A DNA stretch of 64,000 bases from Burkholderiales bacterium (GCA_905339295.1 CAJPFI010000021.1:62001-126000); one strand, 5' to 3'. Shown: positions 7,980-16,418, numbered from the stretch's first letter. Numbers and translations: made by a program. Notes: generated by a model not told the origin, from the letters alone.

Positions 7980-8957
7980 TCACGATTTCCCCGTCGGGTG
8001 GAACTCGTCCTCGATCGCGCGCGCCGCGTCGGCAGCGCTCATCCTGCGCGAGGCGACCGCGTCGGCCAGATCACCCAGCCTGCCCGACTGTGCGGCACGT
8101 CGAAGTGGCATGTCGACCATCGCCGCTTCCAGGCCGGCCCGGATTTCGGCGAGCGCGCGTCCGTGTTCGAGCGCCTTCAAGCGATCGGTCGATTGCAGGT
8201 ACTCGCGATGCGCGACGATGCGCTCCGCCAATTCCGGAACGCCCTCTCCCGAATGCGCGTTCGTACCGACCACGGGTATCTTCCAGCCGGGTGTCCGCTC
8301 TGCGGCGCGCTCGGCCAGCTCGCGAAGCTGCAGCATCTTCGCGTCGGTACCCGGAAGGTCGGCCTTGTTGATGCAGAACACCGACGCGATCTCGAGCACA
8401 CCGGCCTTCATCGCCTGAACCGCGTCGCCAAGGCCGGGCGCCTCGACGACCACGGCGGTGTGGGCTACCCGGCAGATGTCGATCTCGGACTGGCCGATGC
8501 CGACCGTTTCGACGATCACCGGGTCGTAGCCGACGGCGTCGAACACGCGCACGAAGTCGTAGGTCGCGCGCGCCACGCCCCCGAGGCATCCCCGGGTGGC
8601 GGCGCTCCGAATGAAGACGCTCTCGTGCCGACCCGCCCGGTTCATGCGCACGCGATCACCGAGGACCGCGCCGCCGGTGAACGGGCTGGTGGGATCGACT
8701 GCCACGATGCCGACACGCCTGCCGAGCGCCGCGAAGTGGAGCGCAAGTTCATTGACGAGCGTCGACTTTCCGGATCCTGGCGGACCCGTCACGCCGACGA
8801 TCTGGGCGCGCCCGCCGCGCGCGTGCAGGCGGGCGAGGAGCGCCCGCGCCGGCTCGCCGCCCGCCTCCACCCGACTGAGCGCCTCCCCCAAGGGCACCTT
8901 GTGCCCCGCGATCAGCGACTCGAACCAGGCTGAGACAGATGCGTCCGCTCGCGACAA
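7980..8957 (-). CDS. meaB: MeaB/ArgK-type GTPase, mutase chaperone
   Basis: G3E-family P-loop GTPase that loads and protects the adenosylcobalamin of acyl-CoA mutases. Seen: Walker A VTGPPGSGKSTLVNE, switch region VDPTSPFTGGAVLGDRVRM, ETVGIGQSE and the guanine-specificity motif NKADLP. The start is uncertain. A longer frame exists, but it would begin upstream of a good -35/-10 pair at 9047-9076, so the translated part must begin below about 9040. The only ordinary start codon left before the conserved region is TTG 8957, preceded by GGGGA; it gives 325 residues, normal for the family. It is the first gene of the leftward operon, which also encodes the mutase it should serve. Confidence 0.88.
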   Translation of the reverse strand: MSRADASVSAWFESLIAGHKVPLGEALSRVEAGGEPARALLARLHARGGRAQIVGVTGPPGSGKSTLVNELALHFAALGRRVGIVAVDPTSPFTGGAVLGDRVRMNRAGRHESVFIRSAATRGCLGGVARATYDFVRVFDAVGYDPVIVETVGIGQSEIDICRVAHTAVVVEAPGLGDAVQAMKAGVLEIASVFCINKADLPGTDAKMLQLRELAERAAERTPGWKIPVVGTNAHSGEGVPELAERIVAHREYLQSTDRLKALEHGRALAEIRAGLEAAMVDMPLRRAAQSGRLGDLADAVASRRMSAADAARAIEDEFHPTGKS

Positions 8958-9046
8958 GACTGGGTCCCCGGTGGCATGATCGGTCGTCGCGGCAGAAACG
9001 GTCGCGCCTCTCGCGCAGTGCGTCGGATCGTTCGCAGCGACGGCAT

Positions 9047-9091
9047 AGTCTAGCAGCCGGGTCGCAATTGAATCAAGCGCTCGCTCGAATT
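9047..9091 (-). promoter_or_regulatory. Promoter of the leftward operon with operator copy A
   Basis: On the minus strand TTGATT (9071-9076) and TAGACT (9047-9052) are separated by 18 bases and resemble a sigma70 promoter firing toward the MeaB gene. A degenerate palindrome, AATTGAATCAAGC facing GCTCGCTCGAATT (9066-9091, 9 of 13 positions paired), overlaps the -35. It is the least perfect of four related palindromes in this island and lies between the divergent MeaB and TetR genes, as expected for an autoregulated TetR system. Confidence 0.65.
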
Positions 9092-9231
9092 TCTTCGATA
9101 CTCGCCGGCGCCTTGCCCCCGCGACCGTTCGCATGCCCAACGCGGAAGCCGCGCCGGCCCGGCGCCGCGGGGGTCCCGCCGTGCGGACGGGCGTCGCCCG
9201 CCGGCGAGGATGCCGGCGTATACTCCCGCCC

Positions 9232-9813
9232 ATGAAGATGGACGACTCGGTCCGGCGGCAGGAATTGCTGTCATCGGCGGCGCGCCTGTTCCGCGACGTC
9301 GGCTACGCCCGCGCGACGGTCCGCGACATCGCCAAGGCGGTCGGCATCCAGTCCGGGAGCATCTTCTATTACTTCAAGACCAAGGAAGACATCCTGGTCG
9401 ACGTCATGGAGACGGCGATGCAGGCGTTCGTGGGCGCGGCACAACGCGCTCTGCGCGACGCCTCGACGCCTCGCGGCAAGCTGCGGGAACTGTTCGTGGG
9501 TCACCTCAAGGCGCTCCACGGAAGCACCGACGAGACCGCTGTCGTCCTGTCGGAGTGGCGCAGTCTGTCCCCGAAGTCGCGCCGTCGCATCGTCAAGCTC
9601 CGCGACCAGGTCGACGGCATGTGGGACGAGGCGCTGCGCGACGCGTCCACCGCCGGGCTGGTTCGCGGCGATCTTCGGCTGCTGAGGCTCGCGATGCTCG
9701 GGTCGCTGAACTGGTCGCTCCAGTGGTACGCGCCGAAGGGCGGGCTGTCGATCGAGGAGCTCGCCGACCGGTTCCTCGATTTCTTCGTGAGCTCGTCGAA
9801 GTCCCGTGGCTAG
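9232..9813 (+). CDS. TetR/AcrR-family transcriptional regulator
   Basis: Regulator of 193 residues with an N-terminal helix-turn-helix: ARLFRDVGYARATVRDIAKAVGIQSGSIFYYFKTKEDIL follows the TetR pattern closely (given here as the region at residues 16-54). The C-terminal part is the helical ligand domain. TetR proteins of acyl-CoA catabolism usually release DNA on binding an acyl-CoA. The ATG at 9232 is chosen because the conserved domain starts soon after; an earlier frame start at 9133 would add 33 Arg/Pro-rich residues. TATACT at 9219-9224 ends 7 bases before this ATG, so the message may be leaderless. Its likely targets are the CAAGCGCTTG palindromes at 9066, 9861, 11331 and 15386. Confidence 0.92.
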   Translation: MKMDDSVRRQELLSSAARLFRDVGYARATVRDIAKAVGIQSGSIFYYFKTKEDILVDVMETAMQAFVGAAQRALRDASTPRGKLRELFVGHLKALHGSTDETAVVLSEWRSLSPKSRRRIVKLRDQVDGMWDEALRDASTAGLVRGDLRLLRLAMLGSLNWSLQWYAPKGGLSIEELADRFLDFFVSSSKSRG

Positions 9814-9860
9814 TCCCCGGCGCCCTCGGGCAGCGACGCTCTTTTTTTCGGCCCCGTTTT

Positions 9861-9878
9861 CAAGCAAGCGCTTGCTTC
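9861..9878. promoter_or_regulatory. Operator copy B (best palindrome)
   Basis: CAAGCAAGC faces GCTTGCTTC, paired at 8 of 9 positions around the core CAAGCGCTTG (9865-9874). It lies between the TetR stop (9813) and the biotin-carboxylase-like start (9945). TTGCTT at 9872-9877 could be a -35, but I see no convincing -10 after it. Probable binding site of the neighbouring TetR protein. Confidence 0.7.
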
Positions 9879-9944
9879 CACGCTCTCGCCTCCCGGGGCA
9901 GGCTGAGCGTCTCGACGGGCAGGCGCGTCGGTCCCGCTTGCGCC

Positions 9945-11309
9945 ATGTTCGCTAAGCTCCTGATCGCCGATCGGGGTGCGGCCGCCCTGTGCGTTCTGCG
10001 CGCCTGCCGGGAGCTCGGCATCCGCACCGTTGCCGTGCACTCGGAGGCCGATCGCGAGCTTGCCTACCTGCGGCTGGCCGACGAGTCGGTGTGCATCGGA
10101 CCCGAACTGCCGGCCGACAGCTACCTCAACGTCGCGGCGGTGATCAGCGCCGCCGAGCTGACCGACGCAGACGCCATCCATCCGGGCAACGGCCCGCTTG
10201 CCGACGATCCGGATTTCGCCGAGGCGGTCGAGGCCAGCGGCTTCCGATTCGTCGGACCGGAGCCGGCGTTGCTTCGCCTTGCCGCGGATCGAATGCGGAT
10301 CCGGTCGGCGATGCGGGACATCGGCATGCCGTCGGTGCCCTACCACGACGGACCGCCGCCTTCCACGGTCGAAGGGGTGGCAGCTCTCGCCCGCCGGGTC
10401 GGGTTCCCGGTCATCGTCAAGGATCGCGCTGCGCGCGGCGGACGCGCGCCGCAGATCGTGCATTCGCCCGCGACGCTCATCCTCGCGATCAATCATCTGC
10501 ATGCCCAGAGACAGTCCACGGTCGGGCCCTCCTCGCTGCACATCGAGCACTATCTCGCGCGCTCCCGGCACATCCAGGTCCAGGTGCTCGCGGACGGTCG
10601 GGGCCGCGCCATCCACCTCGGCACGCGCGACTGCTCGATCCGCCACGAGCGTCGCGCGCTGCTCGCCGAGGCGCCCGCGCCGGGCATCCCGCCGGGCGGA
10701 CTCGCCGACATCTGCCAGAGGTGCGCTGCCGCCGCAGTCGCGCTCGGACTCCGGGGCGCCGCCACGTTCGACCTGCTCTACGAAGGGGGAGGCTTCCTCT
10801 TCCTCGCGCTCGTGCCGAGCGTCGATCCGGCGCACGCCGCGACCGAAGCAGTCACCGGAGTCGACCTCGTCCGCGAGCAGATCCTCGTCGCCGCGGACCA
10901 GTCGACAGCCCGCGCCATCGAGCTCCAGGGCCACGCGATCGCGTGCCACCTTCATGCCGAGCACCCGTTCCGCTTCGTGCCCTCGGTCGGCCGCATCGCC
11001 GGCTGGCACATGCCAGGCGGCCCATGGATCCGGCTGGACTCGTCCTGCAACGCAGGCAGTGTCATCCGGCCGCAAGGGTCGACGCTGCTCGGCAACCTGA
11101 CCGCGCGCGGTGCGGACCGCGCGCAGGCGATCGCACGCATGCGCGGTGCGCTCGGCGAGGCGGCGGTCGAGGGCATCCGCACGAACCTCAGGTTGCACCA
11201 GGGCATCATGGACGACGACGGCTTTCGCCGCGGAAGCGTCCACATCGGCTATCTCGACGAGCAGATCGCCAGGCGCTACCGGCCCGGACGTCCCGCGCGC
11301 CGCGGGTGA
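9945..11309 (+). CDS. biotin-carboxylase-like protein with degenerate active site
   Basis: Full-length homologue (454 residues) of acetyl-CoA carboxylase biotin carboxylase AccC. It aligns nearly without gaps; residue numbers match E. coli AccC around 226-297. Conserved landmarks are FAKLLIADRG, RACRELGI, TVAVHSEADRELAYLRLADE, Lys159, His209, Cys230 and Arg338 (IRLDS). Catalytic and ligand residues are replaced: Lys116 by Arg, Glu211 by Gln, Lys238 by Ala, Glu276 by Asp, Glu288 by Ala, Asn290 by Val, Arg292 by Ser, Gln294 by Asp and Glu296 by Ala. The ATP-gripping glycine loop GGGGGRGM reads RAARGGRAP. There is no frameshift or stop, so it looks maintained but unable to carboxylate biotin. 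It lies behind operator B. A scaffold, regulatory or different ATP-grasp role is possible; none can be shown here. Confidence 0.85.
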   Translation: MFAKLLIADRGAAALCVLRACRELGIRTVAVHSEADRELAYLRLADESVCIGPELPADSYLNVAAVISAAELTDADAIHPGNGPLADDPDFAEAVEASGFRFVGPEPALLRLAADRMRIRSAMRDIGMPSVPYHDGPPPSTVEGVAALARRVGFPVIVKDRAARGGRAPQIVHSPATLILAINHLHAQRQSTVGPSSLHIEHYLARSRHIQVQVLADGRGRAIHLGTRDCSIRHERRALLAEAPAPGIPPGGLADICQRCAAAAVALGLRGAATFDLLYEGGGFLFLALVPSVDPAHAATEAVTGVDLVREQILVAADQSTARAIELQGHAIACHLHAEHPFRFVPSVGRIAGWHMPGGPWIRLDSSCNAGSVIRPQGSTLLGNLTARGADRAQAIARMRGALGEAAVEGIRTNLRLHQGIMDDDGFRRGSVHIGYLDEQIARRYRPGRPARRG

Positions 11310-11330
11310 TCGCGACCCTCCCGATTCCAG

Positions 11331-11367
11331 CAAGCGCTTGATTGTCTGTCCGCCCGGATGGTACAGT
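11331..11367 (+). promoter_or_regulatory. Promoter with operator copy C
   Basis: The perfect 10-base palindrome CAAGCGCTTG (11331-11340) overlaps TTGATT (11338-11343), which is followed after 18 bases by TACAGT (11362-11367). This -35/-10 pair closely matches the one at copy A. It would drive the SCP2-type thiolase, acyl-CoA dehydrogenase and hydratase genes and should be blocked when a TetR dimer is bound. Confidence 0.7.
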
Positions 11368-11428
11368 CGCCGTGCCGGTTCCGCCGTCGTCGCGCGACTC
11401 CCGGCGATCATCGCCACGAGGACCTCCG

Positions 11429-12613
11429 ATGAGCAACCAAGTGATCATCGCCGGCGTCGGCATGATTCCGTTCACCAAGCCCGGGGCCGGCGAGCCCTAC
11501 ACGGCCATGGCGTCGACCGCCGCGAAGGCCGCGCTCGCCGACGCTCGATGCTCCTACGAGAACGTCGAGCAGGTGTATGCAGGCTTCGTCTACGGCGACT
11601 CGTGCAGCGGCCAGCGCGCGGCCTACGACATCGGGATGACCGGCGTGCCGATCGTCAACGTCAACAACAACTGCGCCACCGGCTCGACCGCGCTCTTCCT
11701 GGCGCGGCAGGCGGTCAGGAGCGGCGCCGCGGACTGCGTGCTCGCGCTGGGGTTCGAGCAGATGGGGGCCGGGGCGATCGGGACCAAGTTCAACGACCGG
11801 CCGACGCCGTTCGATCGCTTCGACGCCGAGACCGACGCGATGGTCGGCATGCCCGAGGTCGCCCTTGCGTTGCGGTACTTCGGCGGTGCCGGCATCGCCC
11901 ACATGAAGAAGTACGGCACCCGTCTCGAGACATTCGCGAAGATCCGCGCGAAGGCAAGCCGGCATGCCGCTCGCAATCCGTTCGCCATGCTGCGCAAGGA
12001 AATGACCGCCGACGATGTCCTGGCGTCCCCCACGATGATTCCCGGCGTGATGACGCGGCTCATGGCGTGCCCGCCGACCTGCGGCGCGGCCGCTGCCGTG
12101 ATCGTCTCCGGGCGCTACGCCGCGATGCACGGCATTCCGGCGACGGTCCGGATCCGGGCTCAGTCGATGACCACCGACACGGCCAGCACGTTCGAGTCTC
12201 GCGACATGATGCGGCTTGTCGGATACGACATGGCCCGCGCTGCGGCACACCAGGTCTACGAAGCGGCAGGCGTCGGCCCGGAGGACATCGACGTGGTCGA
12301 GCTCCACGACTGCTTCGCGCACAACGAGCTCATCACCTACGAAGCACTCGGCCTGTGCCCGGCGGGCGGCGCCGAGCGGTTCGTCGACGAAGGCGAAAAC
12401 ACCTATGGCGGCCAGGTGGTCACCAACCCGTCGGGCGGACTGCTGTCCAAGGGCCACCCGCTCGGGGCCACCGGACTCGCGCAGTGCTACGAGCTGACCC
12501 AGCAGCTGCGGGGCGCCGCGGGCGCGCGACAGGTCGACCACGCGCGTCTCGCGCTGCAGCACAACCTGGGGCTGGGTGGCGCGTGTGTCGTGACGCTCTA
12601 CGAGGCCGCATGA
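11429..12613 (+). CDS. SCP2-type thiolase (lipid-transfer protein/thiolase)
   Basis: Protein of 394 residues of the SCP2-thiolase branch. Seen: the nucleophilic Cys in VNNNCATGSTAL, the branch-specific HDCFAHNEL motif, SKGHPLGATGLAQ and a C-terminal LGLGGACVVTLY. Enzymes of this branch cleave 2-methyl-branched 3-oxoacyl-CoA in animals and take part in sterol side-chain and acyl-CoA breakdown in bacteria, which fits a branched substrate. The ATG at 11429 follows GAGGACCTCCG. It is the first gene behind operator C; 48 bases separate it from the acyl-CoA dehydrogenase gene. Confidence 0.9.
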   Translation: MSNQVIIAGVGMIPFTKPGAGEPYTAMASTAAKAALADARCSYENVEQVYAGFVYGDSCSGQRAAYDIGMTGVPIVNVNNNCATGSTALFLARQAVRSGAADCVLALGFEQMGAGAIGTKFNDRPTPFDRFDAETDAMVGMPEVALALRYFGGAGIAHMKKYGTRLETFAKIRAKASRHAARNPFAMLRKEMTADDVLASPTMIPGVMTRLMACPPTCGAAAAVIVSGRYAAMHGIPATVRIRAQSMTTDTASTFESRDMMRLVGYDMARAAAHQVYEAAGVGPEDIDVVELHDCFAHNELITYEALGLCPAGGAERFVDEGENTYGGQVVTNPSGGLLSKGHPLGATGLAQCYELTQQLRGAAGARQVDHARLALQHNLGLGGACVVTLYEAA

Positions 12614-12661
12614 GTCCGCCTGCGCCTTGAATCCGCGACCACCACGCGCCCCCTCGTACGC

Positions 12662-13807
12662 ATGACCGCGTACCGCTCTCCCTGGTCCGACGACGAGCTC
12701 GACGCGTTCCGCGACGCCGTCCGCCGTTTCGCGAGCAACGTGCTCGCGCCGCGAGAGCCGTCGTGGCAGGCCGCCCGGCGCGTCGATCCTGCGTCGTGGC
12801 GGGAGGTCGGCGCGATGGGGATGCTCCTCGCGGGCGTGCCGGACGCCTACGGCGGCGGCGGCGGCACGTTCGCGCACGACTGCGTCGTGTTCGAGGAGCT
12901 CGAGTACGCGGGCGTGGTGAGCCTCGGCAAGCACGTCCACGAGATCTGCGCGCACTACGTGCTGGCCCACGGCACCGAGGACCAGAAGCGACGCTGGCTG
13001 CCGCGCATGGCGCGCGGCGAGCTTGTCGGTGCCATCGCGATGTCCGAACCGTCGGCCGGATCCGACCTCCAGGGCGTACGGACGCGCGCCGTGCGCGCCG
13101 GGGGCGAGTACGTGCTGAACGGCTCGAAGACGTTCATCTCCAACGGGCAGATCTCCGGCCTGATCTGCGTCGTCGCGAAGAGCGATGTCTCGGTCGGCGC
13201 GAGCGGCATCTCGCTCATCATGGTCGAGACCGACGAGCTCGCGGGATTCCGCCGCGGTACGACGCTGGACAAGCTGGGCCTGCACGGCCAGGACACCTCG
13301 GAGCTGTACTTCGACGACTGCCGCGTTCCGGCCGAGAACCTGCTGGGGGGCACCGAAGGCGCCGGTTTCGCACAGCTCATGGAGCAGCTTCCCTACGAGC
13401 GGGCGATCATTGGCGTGGTCGCCGTCGCGGCGATGGAGCGGGCCGTGCGCCTGACCACCGACTACGCCCGCGAGCGTCGCGCGTTCGGCAAGGCGCTGGT
13501 CGACATGCAGAACACGCGCTTCGCGCTTGCCGAGGCGAAGACGATCGCACATGTCGGGCGCGTCTTCATCGACTCCTGCATCGAGCGCTGCATCGCCGGC
13601 ACGCTCGACACCGCCACCGCGTCGATGGCCAAGTGGTGGCTCACGGACATGCAGTGCCGCGTGATCGACGAATGCCTCCAGCTGCACGGCGGCTACGGCT
13701 ACATGCTCGAGTATCCGATCGCGCGCATGTACGCGGACGCCCGCGCGCAGCGGATCTACGGCGGCACCAACGAGATCATGAAGGAAATCATCGCCCGCGC
13801 GCTCTGA
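12662..13807 (+). CDS. acyl-CoA dehydrogenase
   Basis: FAD-dependent dehydrogenase of 381 residues introducing a 2,3-double bond into an acyl-CoA. Seen: the signature AMSEPSAGSDLQGV, NGSKTFISNG, YARERRAFGKAL and the C-terminal LQLHGGYGYMLEYPIARMYADAR. The Glu of medium-chain enzymes (YEGTSEI) is Gly here (YGGTNEIM), so the catalytic base is probably the Glu in LPYERAIIG, as in isovaleryl-CoA and long-chain dehydrogenases. That placement is typical of enzymes acting on branched substrates. It would use electron-transfer flavoprotein, which is not encoded in the window. Confidence 0.93.
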   Translation: MTAYRSPWSDDELDAFRDAVRRFASNVLAPREPSWQAARRVDPASWREVGAMGMLLAGVPDAYGGGGGTFAHDCVVFEELEYAGVVSLGKHVHEICAHYVLAHGTEDQKRRWLPRMARGELVGAIAMSEPSAGSDLQGVRTRAVRAGGEYVLNGSKTFISNGQISGLICVVAKSDVSVGASGISLIMVETDELAGFRRGTTLDKLGLHGQDTSELYFDDCRVPAENLLGGTEGAGFAQLMEQLPYERAIIGVVAVAAMERAVRLTTDYARERRAFGKALVDMQNTRFALAEAKTIAHVGRVFIDSCIERCIAGTLDTATASMAKWWLTDMQCRVIDECLQLHGGYGYMLEYPIARMYADARAQRIYGGTNEIMKEIIARAL

Positions 13808-13890
13808 TCGCGGCCCGCGCGTCCGGAGACGGGAGCACGCAACGTCTTCCGGCCCGCGGTTTTCGCTGGCGCGGGCACGACGAGACACCC

Positions 13891-14673
13891 ATGGCGTTCG
13901 ACACCCTGCTGCTCGACGAGCGGGAGCCCGGCCTCTGGCTCCTCACGCTCAACCGCCCCGAGACGCTCAATGCGCTGACGCCGCCGATGCTCGACGAGAT
14001 CGCGTCGGCGCTGCGCGTGGTCGAGGCGGGCGGCGGACGCTGCCTGCTGGTCACGGGCGCAGGCGGCCGGGCGTTCGCCGCCGGGGCGGACGTCGGCGCG
14101 ATGCGCCCCATGTCCGCGCTGGAATGCCGCGAGTTCGCGCTGCTCGGACACGCGACGATGCGCGCCGTCGAGAACACGCCGTTCCCGGTGATCGCGCTGG
14201 TCGACGGCTACGCGCTCGGCGCCGGCTGCGAGCTGGCGCTCGCCTGCGATTTCATCGTCGCGTCGTCGAAGGCGGTGTTCGGACTTCCCGAGGTCGGCCT
14301 GGGCATCTGCCCGGGCATGGGCGGCACGCAGCGCCTGACCCGTGTCGTGGGCAAGTCGCTCGCGATCGAGCTCGTGTGCACGGGGCGCCAGGTGTCCGCG
14401 GACGAGGCGCAGCGAATCGGCCTCGCCAACCACGTCGTCGATGCCCACGACCTGATGGCCAGGGGGCTCGACATCGCGAGGACGATCGCTGCCAGGGCGC
14501 CGGTCGCCGCGAGGATGGCCAGGCGGCTGATCCGGCACGGTCAGGACATCGACCTCGCCCATGCCAACGCGCTCGAGGTCGAGGCGTTCGCGGTGCTGTG
14601 CTCGACCGAGGATCGCCATGAAGGCATGGCAGCATTCGCCGAGCGGCGTGCCGCCCGCTTCGTCGGGCGGTGA
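13891..14673 (+). CDS. enoyl-CoA hydratase
   Basis: Crotonase-family hydratase of 260 residues. Both catalytic Glu are visible: one in FGLPEVGLGICPGMGGTQRL and one in SLAIELVCTG. The oxyanion-hole segments FAAGADVGAM and YALGAGCELALACD are intact. It should hydrate the product of the acyl-CoA dehydrogenase encoded 83 bases upstream, giving a 3-hydroxyacyl-CoA for the dehydrogenase at 7037-7966. The ATG at 13891 begins the conserved domain (MAFDTLLLDER). Confidence 0.93.
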   Translation: MAFDTLLLDEREPGLWLLTLNRPETLNALTPPMLDEIASALRVVEAGGGRCLLVTGAGGRAFAAGADVGAMRPMSALECREFALLGHATMRAVENTPFPVIALVDGYALGAGCELALACDFIVASSKAVFGLPEVGLGICPGMGGTQRLTRVVGKSLAIELVCTGRQVSADEAQRIGLANHVVDAHDLMARGLDIARTIAARAPVAARMARRLIRHGQDIDLAHANALEVEAFAVLCSTEDRHEGMAAFAERRAARFVGR

Positions 14674-14872
14674 TCGCCATGGTCGAATCTGCCGTCTCGC
14701 ACAACATCGATCGCGCACGACGCGCGGACGGGGGCTCCGCGGTGCCGACGCGAGCGTTCCGCAGCCGGCCGCGACCGCTGAAATGTCGGGCTCCCGCAGG
14801 CGTCCACGCGATCGGCGAGCGTGGCGTTGCCGGAAGCCCGTGGTCCACGACGTCGCATTGGCAGGGCCGCAC

Positions 14873-15337
14873 GTGGATCTGCGCGAGCTCGAGCAGCTCT
14901 TCGACATGATCCGCGGCTCGGGGATCGCCGTCCTCGAGATCGAGGATCCGACTCGGCGAATTCGGGTGAAATGCGCGCCGGCCGGTGAAACCGGCGCGCA
15001 GCGGCCGAATGCGCCTCGCGTCGCGTCCGCCGTGCCGTCGACTCCCGTCGCCTCGCATCCCGTAGTCGACCCGCAGGCGCCGGCCACCGAAACGCGCCCC
15101 GCCCGGCACGTGGTCAGGAGCTCGCTGGTCGGAACGATTCACCGCGCGGTCGCTCCCGGAACGAGGCCCTTCGTCGACGTGGGCGATGCGGTCGAGGCCG
15201 GTTGCACGCTGTGCGTCATCGAGGCGATGAAGCTCAGGAAGGAAATTCACGCCGACCGGGCCGGCGTCGTCACCGAGGTCCTCGTCGACTCCGGGCAACC
15301 GGTCGAGTACGGCCAGCCGCTGTTCGTGATCGCCTGA
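14873..15337 (+). CDS. AccB-like biotin carboxyl carrier protein
   Basis: Protein of 154 residues matching acetyl-CoA carboxylase AccB in length and layout: an N-terminal helix-rich segment (VDLRELEQLFDMIRGSGI, like the start of E. coli AccB), a Pro/Ala-rich linker, then a biotinyl domain with VEAGCTLCVIEAMKLRK. The biotin-accepting Lys in EAMKL is present. GTG 14873 is preferred because AGGG lies 6 bases upstream and the protein then starts exactly where E. coli AccB does; GTG 14840 is an alternative. The only biotin carboxylase homologue nearby (9945-11309) looks inactive and no carboxyltransferase is present, so its partner is unknown. Confidence 0.85.
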   Translation: MDLRELEQLFDMIRGSGIAVLEIEDPTRRIRVKCAPAGETGAQRPNAPRVASAVPSTPVASHPVVDPQAPATETRPARHVVRSSLVGTIHRAVAPGTRPFVDVGDAVEAGCTLCVIEAMKLRKEIHADRAGVVTEVLVDSGQPVEYGQPLFVIA

Positions 15338-15385
15338 CGCCGCCCCGGCGACGCCGGCGTCCGGAGCGCCTCCAGTCAATTCGAG

Positions 15386-15421
15386 CAAGCGCTTGAATAA
15401 TTCGCGGACGGGTGCTAAGGT
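15386..15421 (+). promoter_or_regulatory. Promoter with operator copy D
   Basis: The palindrome CAAGCGCTTG (15386-15395) overlaps TTGAAT (15393-15398), followed after 17 bases by TAAGGT (15416-15421). The pair would transcribe livH, livM and livK. It is the fourth copy of the island-specific palindrome, placing the transporter under the same regulator as the enzymes. Confidence 0.68.
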
Positions 15422-15533
15422 CTGCGTCGCGAGCCAACCGCCAGGGGCCGGAGACAACGGCCGTTGCTGCGAACGAGCGAGAGTGCATCGCCGGGGGCGC
15501 TCCCCCTGGAACCGCGACACCAGCGAGGAATTC

Positions 15534-16415
15534 GTGGAGTTCTTCTTCGAGGTGCTGATCGGCGGGCTGCTCGCCGGCGTCATGTACTCGCTCATCGCAC
15601 TCGGGTTCGTCCTCATCTACAAGGCGTCGGGCGTCTTCAACTTCGCCCAGGGCGCGATGGTGCTGTTCGCGGCGCTCACGTTCGTGAATCTCGTCGAGCG
15701 GGGCCTTCCCTTCTGGCTGGCGTTCGCCGCCACGCTTGCCGTCATGGCGCTCCTGGCCCTGCTCGTCGAGCGCCTGGTCCTGCGTCCCCTCGCGAACCAG
15801 CCCCCGATGTCGCTGTTCATGGCGACGATCGGGCTCGCCATCGTCATCGAGGGTGTCGGGCAACTGGTCTGGGGATCCAAGGCCTACGGCCTCGACCTCG
15901 GCATCAAGGACGTCCCTTTCGAGCTCGGCGGCGTACGCGTGAGCCAGTTCGACCTGTTCGCCGCCGCCGTCGCCGGAACGCTCGTGACGGCGCTCAGCAT
16001 CTTCTTCAGCCGCGCCGCCACCGGACGCGCGCTGCGGGCCGTGGCGGACGATCACCAGGCCGCGATGTCGATCGGCATCCCGCTGCCGCGCATGTGGCGC
16101 ATCGTCTGGGCCATCTCGGGCGCGGTCGCCCTCGTGACCGGACTGCTGTGGGGGTCGCGGCTGGGCGTGCAGTTCGGCCTCGTGGTGGTCGCCCTGAAGG
16201 CGCTCCCCGTCCTGATCCTGGGAGGATTCACGTCGGTGGCCGGCGCCATCGTCGGCGGCCTCATCATCGGCGCCTCCGAGAAGCTGGCCGAGATCTACCT
16301 GGGCCGGTACATCGGAGGCGGGATCGAGAACTGGTTCCCGTACATCTTCGCCATGCTGTTCCTGCTCGTGCGGCCGCACGGCCTGTTCGGCGAACGACGC
16401 ATCGAACGGGTGTAG
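15534..16415 (+). CDS. livH: Liv-type ABC permease LivH
   Basis: Inner-membrane permease of 293 residues for a branched-chain amino acid type importer. The start is typical of LivH (EVLIGGLLAGVMYSLIALGFVLIYKASGVFNFAQG region, residues 6-40) with about eight hydrophobic segments and a C-terminal LLVRPHGLFGERRIERV. GTG 15534 is chosen: GAGG lies 5 bases upstream and the first membrane helix follows at once. Three bases separate it from livM. It would pair with LivM and the LivG ATPase of the leftward operon. Confidence 0.93.
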   Translation: MEFFFEVLIGGLLAGVMYSLIALGFVLIYKASGVFNFAQGAMVLFAALTFVNLVERGLPFWLAFAATLAVMALLALLVERLVLRPLANQPPMSLFMATIGLAIVIEGVGQLVWGSKAYGLDLGIKDVPFELGGVRVSQFDLFAAAVAGTLVTALSIFFSRAATGRALRAVADDHQAAMSIGIPLPRMWRIVWAISGAVALVTGLLWGSRLGVQFGLVVVALKALPVLILGGFTSVAGAIVGGLIIGASEKLAEIYLGRYIGGGIENWFPYIFAMLFLLVRPHGLFGERRIERV

Positions 16416-16418
16416 CCG

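Noticed and set aside
9133-9231. Upstream extension of the TetR gene
   Set aside because: Adds 33 Arg/Pro-rich residues before the helix-turn-helix and has no ribosome site; it also overlaps the TATACT element.
8958-9233. Upstream extension of the MeaB gene to 9233
   Set aside because: It would be translated from DNA upstream of the likely promoter and operator and has no family similarity.
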